From contig JANTQA010000026.1 in assembly GCA_027625915.1 (NCBI GenBank), positions 8,184,001 through 8,248,000 on the forward strand: a stretch of 64,000 nt of DNA, given 5' to 3'. Shown here piece after piece: positions 1 to 10,909 of the stretch (the stretch's first letter is position 1; each line of letters starts with the position of its first letter). The DNA comes from Anaeramoeba flamelloides (lineage: Eukaryota; Metamonada; Anaeramoebidae). The position numbers and the translations under genes were made by a program. A model generated the notes under the pieces. That model saw nothing but the letters and a program-made list of their open reading frames with translations, was not told the origin of the DNA and made no database searches.

Positions 1-465
1 CTTTTAAAATGAATAACAATATTACAATTCAGAATATCACAAAAAGAAATACAAATTGGGTATTAATAGCTAGATGGATTCCAAAAAATAATAATTATAC
101 CAAAAAATTACTTTTTAGGATTTTAAATAATTGGATTTGGTGGAGTTAGAGAAGTAAGTATAATTATATTTTATCAAAATTTAAACCAAAAAATAGCCAT
201 ATATGTTTTATTCTAAGAATCTAAAATAATCTTCTCCCAAAAAAAAAAAAATAACTGTTTAAATAAATAAAAAAAAATCGAACCAATTTTATCAATATAT
301 TCTCTTTTTTTTATTGTTTAACATTATTAAAAAAAAAATATCAAATAATTTTTAAAAAAAATTTTAAGAGAATCTACGATCACATGCCACTAAAATAAAA
401 TACTCTTTTCTCATCCCTCTCAAATTTTTATTATGTCTTATGATGTATCTACTCTCTTAAGATCG
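1..465. repeat. Dispersed repeat family B, copy 1 (internally shortened)
   Basis: This stretch is visibly similar to 26580-27585 at both ends. Shared phrases include TAAATAGCTAGA/TTAATAGCTAGA near the start, CTTCTCCCAAAAAAA in the middle and GAGAATCTACGATCACA near the end. The similarity stops after the run CTCTTAA (CTCCCTTAA in the other copy). Copy 1 lacks about 550 bp found in the middle of the other copy. The left end is cut by the window edge. No transposase or terminal repeats were recognised, so the class is unknown. Confidence 0.7.
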
Positions 466-2157
466 CTCATTTTATATTAAACCTTTTTGTAAAATATTTT
501 AAATTTAAACTGATTTTTTTCAAAAATGAATATGTCAAGCCATTGTTTTAACTAAAGAAAATTAAAAACATAGAATACCCTTAATGATTTCTATTACCCT
601 ATGTATTTTTATAGTTTGTAAATCGATGGTGATAATAAGTTGGTATTTTATGGATTATTCCATATGAAATTAGTATTGTCAATGCAATTGTTCCATCAAC
701 TCACAAACCGGGGTTAAAACTACAAGAAAACTATCTTTTGATCTGATCACTGACTTAGTTTAAATTTTTTATTTTATTTTTCAAAATTGATTGTTTCTTT
801 AAAGATCTTTATATAATCAAATTATTATTTTCCTAATTCTAAAATATGTTGAAATAACTTATAAAGATACACAGTAAGATATTCGAAATAATTTTTAACA
901 CTGATATGAAGACCAATATCATGATTTAAATTTTTTTTCTTTTAAAATAGAATCTCATAAATCCAAATCATTACACAATTTCCAAAAATGATTAGGAATT
1001 GAAATAAAAATGTTAAATTAATAGTGTACTTCGAAATGAAATATTATTATGAATCCCAATTTTTTCTTGGCCCACACAAAATAATGAATTTTAAAGATTG
1101 AAAAGGTAATAGAAATAATTTTCTTGGGATTTTATTGTTCTGATATATTTTGTTAAAATTGATTCACTAAAGTTGAGTAAATATTGTAAAAAAATATTTT
1201 AAATAAATTCTAGTTCAATACTTTAAAAATAAGGATATATTTCTATTAATTTAAATCCAAAAGAATTATCTAGAAAATCTGATGCCACTTTTGTAATATA
1301 AAAAAAATGTAGTTTATTATTTTATTAATAATAAATAAGATACTAAAACAGTTTAAGTAAGGTAAAAAAAAAAGGAATTTAATTAAAATAAAAATTGTTT
1401 AGTCATATTAAACGAGTATTATCAAATAAAATGAATTGCTTTTAAAATCTTAACGATAACAAATAAAAATTCATCTAACAAATACCAATAAAACCTGAAA
1501 TTCTCTTTTCTAAAATAGAATTTTGAAAAAAAACATAATTATTATAATTATTTTTAGAGATCAAAAGTATATTTAGATTTGTGGAATAGTTGCTTATCTG
1601 GTTATTTTCAAATAATTATAAAGTATTGTATAAATATAACCAAAAAATATAAAGTGAATGGGTTTAGTCTTATATCTCAAAAAATAATCTCCCTAAAAAA
1701 TTGAATTAATTTCTCTGAATATTTTTTTTATTCATAATAATTTTTTCTAAAATTTTAATTGTTGTAATGAATAAAAATTAAAGTTCGAGTTTTCTTTTTG
1801 TAAAAATTTTTTCGTAATCTAGAACTTAAGAGTACTAAAATATACTTTTTCAAAAACCATAACAGATTTCAATTCCAGTGGTTGTTCTGTTGTTGATACT
1901 CCCTTAAGAAAACAAAAGTAATTCGGCAAATTGCATAAAGTTTCCATTTCGAAAAACAAGAACAAACAACACAACGAAAAACAATGGGTTTCTATTCAAC
2001 TTTTATTTTTTTCCAGAAAAAGTAAGAATTCCAGTAGAAATTCAAAAAAATTTAAAAAAAAAAGCAAAATAGGAACCAATTCAGTAAAAATCAATCAAAT
2101 CATTTTTTTTTCTTCTTTTTAATTTTCAAAAAAAAAACAAAATCTCAGAAATTCATA
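466..2157. other. Intergenic, AT-rich, no gene seen
   Basis: Mostly A/T-rich DNA with short homopolymer runs. The last 250 bases before the cytidylyltransferase start are A-rich with runs of T, as upstream of the other genes here, and presumably hold its promoter and 5' leader. A short open frame at 1931-2122 starts only with TTG and is Lys/Ser-rich, and I do not consider it a gene. Confidence 0.6.
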
Positions 2158-3261
2158 ATGAGTGAGAACAAAAAAAGTATACGTCTTTGGGTTGATGGAG
2201 TCTTTGATCTTTGCCATTGGGCACACATGAATTTGTTTCGACAGGCAAGGCAATTAGGAGACTATTTGGTTGTAGGTGTACATTCGTGCGAGGACATTAA
2301 AAAGCATAAGGGACCACCAGTCTTAAACGACGAAGAAAGGTACGAAGCTGTTCGTGGGTGCAAATGGGTTGACGAAGTTGTTGAAGGTGCGCCATACATT
2401 ACCGATCCTGAATTAGTGAAGAAATACAACTGTGACTATGTTGTTCATGGATCCGATGCAACCTTCTCCATAACTGAGGGTGATCCCTATAAGAAAATTA
2501 AGGAGCTTGGCTGGTACCGAACGGTCCCCAGAACAAACGGTGTCTCCACAACCGAAATCATTGGAAGGTTTTTGCTGATGGACCTCAAGCATCTCAATCG
2601 AGAAAAAAACCCAATTGAGAACGTTGGTATCAAAGAAATTGGCAAAATGACCCAGGGCTCCACAGAAAAGGAACAAACAACCTTAGTTTCACATTACTTA
2701 CCAACCACAAGAAGGATTGTTCAATTTAGTGATGGTAAGGAGCCAAAGGACGAAGAAAAAGTTGTGTACGTTGACGGTGTATTTGATTTGTTCCATGCAG
2801 GCCACATTTCCTTTTTGAAAAAGGCAAAGGAACACGGCGAATATTTGTTAGTCGGTATACATGACGATATGGTTGCCAACAAACAAAGAGGAACCAACTT
2901 CCCCATTATGAATTTACATGAAAGAGTTCTCTGTGTTCTTGGCTGCAGGTATGTCGACGAGGTCATCATTGGCGCTCCTTTTAATGTCACAAAGAAAATG
3001 ATCGAAGACATGAATATTTCCAAAGTATTACATGGCACCACGGAGCTAATAATTCCTAAAGACGCCCCAAACCCTTATAAAGTCCCTAAGGATTTAGGTA
3101 TTTACGAAGAAATTGAATCAGTCGAAAAATTCAATTATATGTCAGAAAGACAAATCTGTATGAGAGTCTTGGAAAATAGATTAACTTTCGATAAAAGAAA
3201 CAAATTCCGTTCGGATCGTGAAGAAAATGAAACTGAAAATGAAAAAAACGAAAACAATTAA
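2158..3261 (+). CDS. PCYT2: Ethanolamine-phosphate cytidylyltransferase
   Basis: This enzyme makes CDP-ethanolamine from CTP and phosphoethanolamine, the middle step of the Kennedy pathway to phosphatidylethanolamine, in the cytosol or on the ER surface. The gene is one uninterrupted frame of 367 residues, close to the usual 370-390. Two cytidylyltransferase folds lie in tandem, the mark of this family as against choline-phosphate cytidylyltransferase. The first opens with VDGVFDLCHWAH (catalytic histidines 20 and 23) and contains RTNGVSTT at about 125-132. The second opens with VDGVFDLFHAGH (213-216) and ends with the family-like stretch SERQICMRVLENRL near 328-341. The odd point is HWAH in the first fold, where HxGH normally has glycine. 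The C-terminal 20 residues are Glu/Asn/Lys-rich. The ATG start fits the fold boundary and follows an A-rich leader. Confidence 0.95.
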   Translation: MSENKKSIRLWVDGVFDLCHWAHMNLFRQARQLGDYLVVGVHSCEDIKKHKGPPVLNDEERYEAVRGCKWVDEVVEGAPYITDPELVKKYNCDYVVHGSDATFSITEGDPYKKIKELGWYRTVPRTNGVSTTEIIGRFLLMDLKHLNREKNPIENVGIKEIGKMTQGSTEKEQTTLVSHYLPTTRRIVQFSDGKEPKDEEKVVYVDGVFDLFHAGHISFLKKAKEHGEYLLVGIHDDMVANKQRGTNFPIMNLHERVLCVLGCRYVDEVIIGAPFNVTKKMIEDMNISKVLHGTTELIIPKDAPNPYKVPKDLGIYEEIESVEKFNYMSERQICMRVLENRLTFDKRNKFRSDREENETENEKNENN

Positions 3262-4239
3262 AAAGACATTTTATTCAAGCGCCACTATAAATAACAATTC
3301 AAATTGTTTGAAAAAGAAAAAAATAAAATTTTTATTTTTTTTTTTTTTTTTTTTTTTTGGTATTTTTATTTGAAATACTTTTATGCAAGACATGAATTTT
3401 TTGTATATAAGTTTTAAAAAGAGATTTTTGGAATGAATAATTATTCAATTCAAGTGTATGTAATTAAAAATTATCGAATTAATAACGTCATGAGGAACTA
3501 AAGTGTTTTTTTTTTTTTTTTTCCCTTTATTTTCCATTTTTTGCATTTTAATTCAGAAACTAAAAGAAATTTCGATAACAAATTTTGTTAGCTTGAAAAG
3601 AGTAACGATACAACTTTTTTACAGCTCTTGTGAAAATTTGAATAAATAGAAATCGATTTGGATCGATCTATTATAGCAACTAAAAACTTGTTTAACTTCA
3701 AATGTATAACAGATTTGTCTTGTTTTGAATTGGAGAAGATATCCGATATGTGATATAATTGGCCCATAACATTTTTCAAAAAATATTTACCTATTCAAAT
3801 TCTTTGAGGAATTAAGTCAAAATATCATTTTCTTGAATGATTAATAAAAGAATTGTAATAAACAAAAATATTGAATAATTAAAGTATATTTCTCTAAAAA
3901 ATATATACTAGATAATATTGAATAATGAATAATTGCAATTTTGTAATTGTTTAATTTATTTTCCATATCTTAAAAGAGAATCCAAAATAATATTTTCCAG
4001 TTCAAAATTTTTAACACTCCTTAATTCAATTAATGAAAAGAGATAATCATATTTAATAAATTCTAGTAGAAATGTAATATCAGATCCATTACTAATTGAA
4101 ATGTTAAAAATTGATTACATACTATAATACTCACAAAACAAAAAATAAATAATTATCAATACTAAGAAATTATAGGTGTATTTAAAATGTTGAAGAGAGC
4201 AGAAAAAAAAAAAAAAAATTGTAAATTTATACAAATTAT

Positions 4240-4515
4240 AAAACGATTATTGATCGATCAAATGATTAGATACCATAAACCTTATTTAATTGTGTTTCTT
4301 TGTTTTTTGAACAAATCAACTTTAACCTAATATCACTGTTCAAAAAATTTTTGATCCAATGAAAAAGGTTATGATTTAAAAAATAAAATGAAAACAAAAA
4401 ACTAAAAGATGAAAAAATGATTTTTAATATTTTTTGAATAATCAATTTTATTTTCAATCCCAATGAACGTGTATTAATGTAATTCATTTGATGGTTTTGA
4501 TTATATTGGATTTTT
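4240..4515. repeat. Dispersed repeat family B, internal fragment
   Basis: Matches the middle of the longer B copy: the phrase TTGATCGATCAAATGAT followed by AGATACCAT is shared with 27107-27123. Similarity continues weakly to TAATTCATTTGATGG/TAAATCATG. It covers the part missing from copy 1, so the 26.6 kb copy is likely closer to the full form. Confidence 0.5.
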
Positions 4516-5584
4516 TTTGATTTAGTATTCAACAAATTTTCAATTATTATTTAGATCCCCAAGGCCTAAGTATTTTTTCAATGTTATAATTTCTGGATTT
4601 ATTCAATCATTATACACCCAAAAAAAATATATATTATTATTAATGTTTCACTATTAAAAAATTAAGTGGCATTGTCAATAGATTACGAAAATGTGTAAAT
4701 AATTTGCCATAATTATCACCAAGTTAATAATTTCATTATTTAAAACAAAAAATTAATTTTTTTAGCAACTAAGCTACATTTTAAAACAAATTTAACAAAG
4801 ATATTGTTAAAATTCAAATTATTAGATCGGTGACTAAAGATCTAAATTTATCTCAAAATACAGGTTTTTTTTCAAAAATTCATTATTTTTTTACTAACAC
4901 TTTAATAGGTTTGAATTGATGGCATCAACGATTACTACTATTTTACAAATTGGTTTTTTAGAGGTTGATATATTGAGAGCCCAGGTGATTTATCACCAAT
5001 AATAGTAATTTTAAAGATGGACTTTTTTTGAGAGTATACAGTTTTTTCAATAACCCTTGTTGGATTTTTTGTTTGTTATTTTCAATTATTTTGTCATATT
5101 TTTAAAAAAAACTATTTTTTTTTTTTTCGTTACAGTTTGTTAAATAACTCATTCACTTTTTTTAATATCTTTTTTAGTATATAACTCTGGTTTTTTTTTT
5201 ACAAATATGTTTTTTTTAACTGTTGGTTTTCGTTTTGTATTTATTGTTTCTGAAAAATACAGTTCAGTGAAACCTTGTACTTTCCAAACCAAACACTATT
5301 TACATGTGATCATTTTGTAAAATCATTTTTCTACAATCTAGCAAGTCCAGTCACAATATTTTTAAACTAACCCAATCAAATTGAAACAAACTTATCACCA
5401 AAATCCATTGTAATCAAATATTTCAGTTAGATCATAAAAAAATACAACAAAAAAGAGACTAAACTTTTCTAAGAACTTTTTTGTATCTTTCTAAATGTAC
5501 AAAAATGATTTCTTAAAAATTAAAGTTCTTTTGGAATAAAAAATGATAAAAAAATTTCTCTTTATTTGAAATTTTTACTTTATT

Positions 5585-6520
5585 CAATGAAGACCCCTAT
5601 ATTAAACTTTTTGGCTTAGTTTTCAACTGTACAGAAACATTTTGTTATTTTTTTTTTCAGATGTGATTGTTTGGGTGATTTTTTTTTATTTATCAACTTG
5701 ATCAGTAAAGAGTGAGAACTTTTATTTAATTTCAAACAAATTTATTCTCTCATTCAAAATTCATAGTGTTTCTTCATTCGATAATAATTCCTCTTGTCTG
5801 TGAAATATTCTTAAACGAAATAAATATTTAACAAGGTTCAAAGTTTTGTAGTTATTGTTGATTATGATTTTGGGGGATTTTATTTATTGTCTCTCTTGTA
5901 AAATTTATTCTACTTTTGGGAATTTTCATTTTAAAAAAATTACTTTGCAATTTTAAATAAGTTTTTAATTTGACAAATCTATTTAAAAATTAAATTTTAG
6001 TTAAATAAAAAACCGAAAATGATTTCTGCTAGGATGAAATCAGACTTGGTATATAAAACAGAATTATTTCAGATATATAAGAATAAAAAATATTGGATTT
6101 TTTTTACGATTATTGAAAACTGATTATTTTTACAACAAAACCCTTTTTAATTAATATTTTGAAGAACTGGTGGGTCTTTTGTATTTATTCTCCATATTCT
6201 AATATTAAACAAAATTTCATAATAAATATCTAAATTTTTTTTAATTTTTTTTTCTTTTTTTGGTTTTGTTTTATGATGAAAAATAAATAGTTCTTGTATA
6301 TAGAACTAAATTTTAAAAAAGTAATTTTTTTTATATAATAGATAACTGCAATTTATAAAAATATTTATTTTCAAAATTTGATTTTTAATGGGACAATGAT
6401 TTTGAAAGGGGGTAAATTTTGGATAATCAAATAAAAGATAAAATTTTATCACAATTAGATTCATTATTAAAGAATTTCTAAAAAAAAACGAGGCTGGTAC
6501 AATAGCCTTCAAAAAATATC
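5585..6520 (-). repeat. Dispersed repeat family A, copy 1 (inverted)
   Basis: The reverse complement aligns with 9945-10640 and 46391-47085. Shared landmarks include TTGATCAGTAAAGAGTGAGAAC, here at 5698-5719 (reverse-complemented in the other copies), TTATTTCAGATAT, and an outer end reading as CCTCGTTTTTTT on the minus strand. Relative to the other copies, about 205 bp at 6232-6440 are extra (element G). No coding capacity was recognised. The copies differ at many positions, so insertion is not recent. Confidence 0.75.
6232..6440. mobile_element. Element G inserted in repeat A copy 1
   Basis: This segment interrupts the alignment between repeat A copies and is similar to 13495-13720: both contain AATAGATAA followed by a run ending TTTAAAATTTGATT-like sequence and then CGATTTTGAAA/TGATTTTGAAA. 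Presence of the segment in one A copy only, and elsewhere outside A, argues for a small mobile insertion. Terminal repeats and target duplication could not be defined. Confidence 0.45.
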
Positions 6521-6956
6521 TGGTAATTGACGATTTTATTTATTTTTTTAGTTCTTTTTTCTGTTCTCTGTAGTTTGAGATAAGAATCCTTGATGAAAAA
6601 ATATTCCAGAATTAAAAAAAAAAAATTAATCAGCTGAAATTTTTATACTATTTAAAAATATTCAACAAGAATCTTGCAATGTTTAATCATTTGAAAATAA
6701 ATTATATTTCAAAAAGTTTAATAATGAGAGAGAATTTAATCTTTAAAAATTTCAATTTACATTAGTTACAAAAAGATCTTTGGGGTTTTTATTCAATTTA
6801 ACTGAAAAAATGTTTCTCATTATCTTTGAATAAAATGATTTTCATCTATTTATACAAGAACAAAAGTACTATGGTCAAGATAGACTTCTTTTTGAAAAGC
6901 AAAAACAAACACACCCTCGAAATATTTTCATTTTCAACAACAATTAAAAATAAGTA

Positions 6957-7374
6957 ACCATTGTGGAAAAAAAGTGAAACACGGTTTTTAATTGGGTACA
7001 TTACTGAAAATTCAAAGTAAAACCAATGAAAAAAAGAATAAATAAATAAATAAAGACAAAATGAAGTATTCACCACAATAACAGTTTTTTTAATACTATC
7101 TTTTGGTATGAGCTTTTCTTTGATTGATCCATTATTAAAAATTTGTTCAAAAAATTGACTATTTTTGAGATCTCCAAAACCACACCAACAATTTTGATAA
7201 ATCAAGTAGATTTAAATTGTATTTGTTGAATTGATTGAAAATAATATAATGGGTTATTATTTGAAGTTAATTGGTTTCTTCTTTTAATTGATTTTACTTT
7301 TCATTTTCAGTAATGTTCCCAATTAAAAACCGTGTTGAGCTTTTTTTCCAGTTTCACTTTTTTTCCACAATGGT
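6957..7374. repeat. Imperfect inverted repeat with coding-like arms
   Basis: The left arm, 6957-7027, and the right arm, 7269-7374, are reverse complements of each other except for an extra stretch of about 18 bases near 7344-7361 and scattered differences. Both arms carry an acceptor-like TTTTCAG followed by TAATGT(A/T)CCCAATTAAA. Read outward, each arm gives the same peptide start, M(Y/F)PIKNRV. This looks like an inverted duplication of a gene fragment. Confidence 0.6.
7084..7205 (-). pseudogene. Possible exon fragment, unrecognised
   Basis: On the minus strand a frame opens with MIYQNCWCGFGDL and stays composition-like coding DNA (mixed residues, GC higher than surroundings) for about 40 residues, to KKTVIVV, before turning into a low-complexity hydrophobic stretch. 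A GTGAAT that could be a splice donor lies at that transition, and an acceptor-like TTTTCAG lies about 60 bases further. I do not recognise the protein. It may be a remnant of a duplicated gene, given the inverted repeat around it. Confidence 0.25.
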
Positions 7375-7561
7375 AAGACAATTTAAAAAATTTTGTTACC
7401 AACACTTAAACAACACAAAATTGGGAAAACAACCATTAAAGTCTGAAAACAAATTGTATATGAGTCAACACAGGTTATTTAAACAAACGTGCCCTAGTCC
7501 CTTAAAAAAAACATTATTTTCAGTTTTGAGGCACAATGGTCTCATAAAATTTGTAGGGTAA
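7313..7561 (+). pseudogene. Possible small gene or gene fragment, unrecognised
   Basis: Frame of 82 residues from an ATG just after an acceptor-like TTTTCAG. The peptide (MFPIKNRVELFF at the start; basic, Lys/Gln/His-rich in the middle; RHNGLIKFVG at the end) is less biased than random frames here. Its first 20 residues lie in the arm of an inverted repeat whose other arm encodes the same start on the opposite strand. No homolog is recognised; it could be a fragment rather than a working gene. Confidence 0.25.
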
Positions 7562-8293
7562 ATTAATAAATCTTAGGTATTGTTTAAGATTACAAAGGCA
7601 TTGTTTCAAATCACTTTAGTCTTGAAGCTGAGTTAAGTGCAACTAATGGTAATACTTAACGAACCATCAAAATAAAACATCATATATATATAAATTTTTA
7701 AGCTTACCAAAATTTGGTTTACCAAGAGTAAGAGGAATTATTTTTAGAAATCTGTTTTTCGATAAAAATTAAATTTGATTCTTTAAAGCAATATTGGAAC
7801 AAAAAAACTCTTTGTAATTTTATATGTTCCTTGATAAATATAATCTTATTAATAATTCTGAACCAAAATTTGAAAGAAGAATTGACTCTCAACACAAAGA
7901 AATTCATGATCAAATTTTTTCAAATTGTTTTTTGTTTGAAACTACCTTCCTGAGCAGCAGATTGACAAAAAAAAATTTTTTGTCAAAAAATCAAAAAAAA
8001 GTTCAATAGATGTTTTAATTTGAGTGAGAAACTTTCAGGATAGTGAAAAAAAAAAAGACACTTTAACACTCTTAAAAAAAAGTTTGTGAAAATTAAGTCG
8101 AAATTAAAACTAAACCATTAAGTTTAAAATCAATTTAAAAAAAAAAAAACAATGTAAATGGTTGGTTGTCAAAAACTCAAACACAGCAAGAGTTACAAAT
8201 CCAAACAAATATTAAAATAATTTCAAATAATCCCATTTTTATTTTTTTTTTTATTTTATCAATTTTCTTTATTTTGTGATTCTCCTTTTTTAA

Positions 8294-9599
8294 ATGACAT
8301 CAACAAATACTTGTTATAAGGTATAACCGCTTTTGTCCCTTTCTTTTTGTGAACTTTCTCCAATTTCTTTTAAACAAACGTAAAAGCACCTTATCTAATT
8401 ACCTTGCTAATTTTGTTTCAACTTTTTAGTTAGTAGTTGTGGGGGCAGGTGGTGTTGGGAAATCTGCATTAACAATTCAATTTTTACAAAATCATTTTGT
8501 TACTGAATATGGTATATTTCTCTTCTCTTTTCTTTTCTTTTCTTTTCTTTTCTTATCTTTTCTTATCTTTTTGAACTTTTTCTTTTTGAGATTCAATTTC
8601 CTGAACAAGTTTCACCAAAACATAAATTTACACTTCAAAATTCCAATTACAGATTTATTCCAATTTCTTTTGTTTTGAACCTCAACCGATCTAATTACCA
8701 AACAAACAATTAAATTTGTAATTTTTACACAAAAAAAAACAAAAAAAAAAAAAAAAAAAAAAAAAGATCCAACGATCGAAGAATCCTACCGTAAACAGGT
8801 TGTAATTGATGGTGAAACAGCCCTTTTAGATATTTTAGATACAGCCGGTCAAGAAGAATACTCGGCAATGAGAGAACAAGTAGGTCGTTTCCAACATATT
8901 TTCTTTTTCTTTAATTTTGAAACTTTTTCTTCAACTTAACAAATAAGTCCCTTAATCGTGTTAATGCCTTTTCTTGTCTTTTTATTTGTTATTTAATGTT
9001 TTTTATTTTTTTGTTTCTGAATTTTTTAGTATCTGAAATCTGGACAAGGATTTCTTCTTGTCTATTCCGTAACCTCAAGGTCATCTTTCGAAGAAGCTAT
9101 CGAACTCAGAGAAATGGTAATTTTCATTTTTTTTTTTTTTTTTTTTTTTTTTTTCATAAAAAAATTCAGAAAAAATGGGGTTTTTTCATTCTCATTGAAT
9201 TTTCTTTTGTAGGCCTTTGAAAATAGAGTTTTCAAAAATTTTCCAACTTCCACTCAATTTATAATTATAATTGCTTATTTGTTATTATTTTTGTTTCTGT
9301 GTTCTTTACTCTCATGAACAAAAAAGATCTTAATGATTAAAGAAGCCGATAACTATCCAATTTGCTTTGTTGGAAACAAAGTTGATCTTGTTGATGATCG
9401 TGTAATTTCAACAGAAGAAGGATCAAATTTAGCTAAAGAATTTGACTCACCACATTTAGAAACATCTGCAAAAACTAGAAAAAATGTCGAGGAGGCTTTT
9501 TTTGCCTTAGTCCGTGTAGTTAAGGCCAGTCTTGGAAAAGGATCTGGTGGTGGTGGATCAGGAAAAAGAGGAAAGAATAGAAAATGCCTTATATTGTAA
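8294..9599 (+). CDS. Ras family small GTPase (Ras-1), five exons
   Basis: A GTP-switched membrane signalling protein. Exons read 8294-8320, 8430-8511, 8767-8879, 9030-9116 and 9327-9599, all with GT-AG introns, giving 193 residues. All five nucleotide-binding motifs are intact: GAGGVGKS (14-21), the effector loop around YDPTIEESY (36-44), DTAGQ (61-65), NKVD (120-123) and ETSAK (148-152). The effector loop and [11 protein letters not shown] match classical Ras closely, so this is Ras proper rather than Rab, Rho or Arf. Residues matching human G12, G13 and Q61 are wild type. A Gly/Ser-rich linker and basic patch lead to the CAAX box CLIL; a final leucine usually directs geranylgeranylation. 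The start is chosen because the nine-codon first exon places Met nine residues before the conserved [10 protein letters not shown], as in the family. Its intron after codon 74 matches one in Ras-2. Confidence 0.95.
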
Positions 9600-9944
9600 A
9601 CTGTATTTTTTTTTTTTTAAAATAAAATTTATAAAAAGTTTTAATCGTTCTATCAAAATTGTTTTCTAACAATTTTTTGTTTTTTTTTATATTTATTTAC
9701 TACAAATACAAAAACTAATAATTAATAATTAATTTTTGAATCATTTTCTTTTTTTTTTTTTTGTATTCTTCTGTATTTTCCTTTTTGATTTTCTTTTTTT
9801 GAGAAAAATCAATACTTTTATATTACACCATAATTGGTATACAGAATATGGTTTTTTTTGTGATTTAATTTTTAAAATGTTGCTATTCCAAGTTAAACAA
9901 ATTCATAAACAAGACAAAAGGATCCAGAATTAAACTAAATAAAT

Positions 9945-10640
9945 ATAATGGATCAACCTCGATTTTTTTGGAAATTATTTAATAATGAACCAATTTTACT
10001 AAAATTTTATATTTGATTTTCTTATCCCAATTACTACTAGAATTACTCGAATAAAAATGACCGATCCATCAGTTCTTCAAAATATTAATTAAAAAGGGTT
10101 TTGTTGTCAAAATAATCAATCTCAAAAAAAATCCAATAATTTTTATTTTTAGATATCTGAAATAATTCTTTTTTATCCCAAGTCTGATTCATCTCAGTAG
10201 AAATCATTTTTAGTCTTTTATTTAAACAAAATTTTGATTTTTAAATTTAATTTTCAAATTAAAAACTTTTTAAAACTAAAAAGTAATTTTTGACAAATAA
10301 AAAAATCCAAAAGAAACTAAATTTTCAAAGAGATACAATAAAAAGAATCTCCAAAAATTAGAATAAACAACAACTATCAACAACATATTTCTTTAAATAT
10401 CACTTTAGTTTTGTAATATTTCAAAGATAAGAGGAATTATTACCCACTGAAGAAACACTAAAAAATTTAAAATGAGAGAAAAACTTTTTTTGTCTTTAGA
10501 AAAAAGTTCTCACTCTTTACTGATCAACTTATTAAAGATAAGAAAAATCTCCTAAATACTATTCGTCTGAACAAAAATAACTAATTATTTCCAAATAGAG
10601 GAAAATTGAATCCAGAATTTTAATTATGGTAGATTCAATC
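9945..10640 (+). repeat. Dispersed repeat family A, copy 2
   Basis: Begins with GGATCAACCTCGATTTTTTT and runs to about GAATCCAGAATTTTAATTATGG. It is collinear with 46391-47085 in the same orientation and with 5585-6520 inverted. Conserved inner phrases include TTAGATATCTGAAATAATTC and ATTTTCAAAGAGA. It carries no long frame. Family A lacks obvious terminal inverted repeats, so its class is open. Confidence 0.75.
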
Positions 10641-10705
10641 ATTCACAGAAATTGAGAAAATTTTAAATTAATAAAAAAAAAAAAGAAAAAAAAGAAAAAA
10701 AAGGG

Positions 10706-10909
10706 TTAAGTAAATACCCACAATTGCTCTATTAAGTAAAATTTGATGAATAAATAAAAGTAAAATTTTAATAAACAAAAATATTTATTAAAAAAAAAAT
10801 CTCTTTGAACCAAATCCAAGATTTTTGTTAATAAATCAAAAGGCAAAATATTGAAACTACGAATCAACCCCTTTATAGAATAAAAAATTAAAACATCCCC
10901 TTTATCCAT
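10706..10909 (-). CDS. Doubtful small ORF with an F-box-like stretch
   Basis: A frame of 67 residues. The first 38 look like real protein and include LPFDLLTKILDLV, which resembles the start of an F-box (LPxELLxxI). The rest is a Phe/Tyr/Leu-rich run from AT-rich DNA and is unlikely to be coding. No continuation exon could be joined with confidence. It may be the first exon of a decayed or unrecognised gene. Confidence 0.2.
   Translation of the reverse strand: MDKGDVLIFYSIKGLIRSFNILPFDLLTKILDLVQRDFFFNKYFCLLKFYFYLFIKFYLIEQLWVFT

Larger units (their letters stand above)
3262..8293. other. Intergenic region of about 5 kb, filled with repeats
   Basis: Holds a family B fragment (4240-4515), a family A copy (about 5585-6520) interrupted by element G, and an inverted repeat (6957-7374) that carries coding-like fragments. 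Poly-T tracts lie directly downstream of the cytidylyltransferase gene (3334-3358 and 3507-3522). Between these I see only AT-rich DNA. The final 250 bases precede the first Ras exon and likely hold its promoter. Confidence 0.6.

Noticed and set aside
1931-2122. 63-residue frame before the cytidylyltransferase gene
   Set aside because: Starts with TTG only, is Lys/Ser/Asn-rich and sits in the A/T-rich leader.
5262-5632. A Tc1-like element suggested by two CAGTT ends next to TA
   Set aside because: The right end falls inside repeat A copy 1, where the same bases align with the other A copies, so the pair is coincidental.
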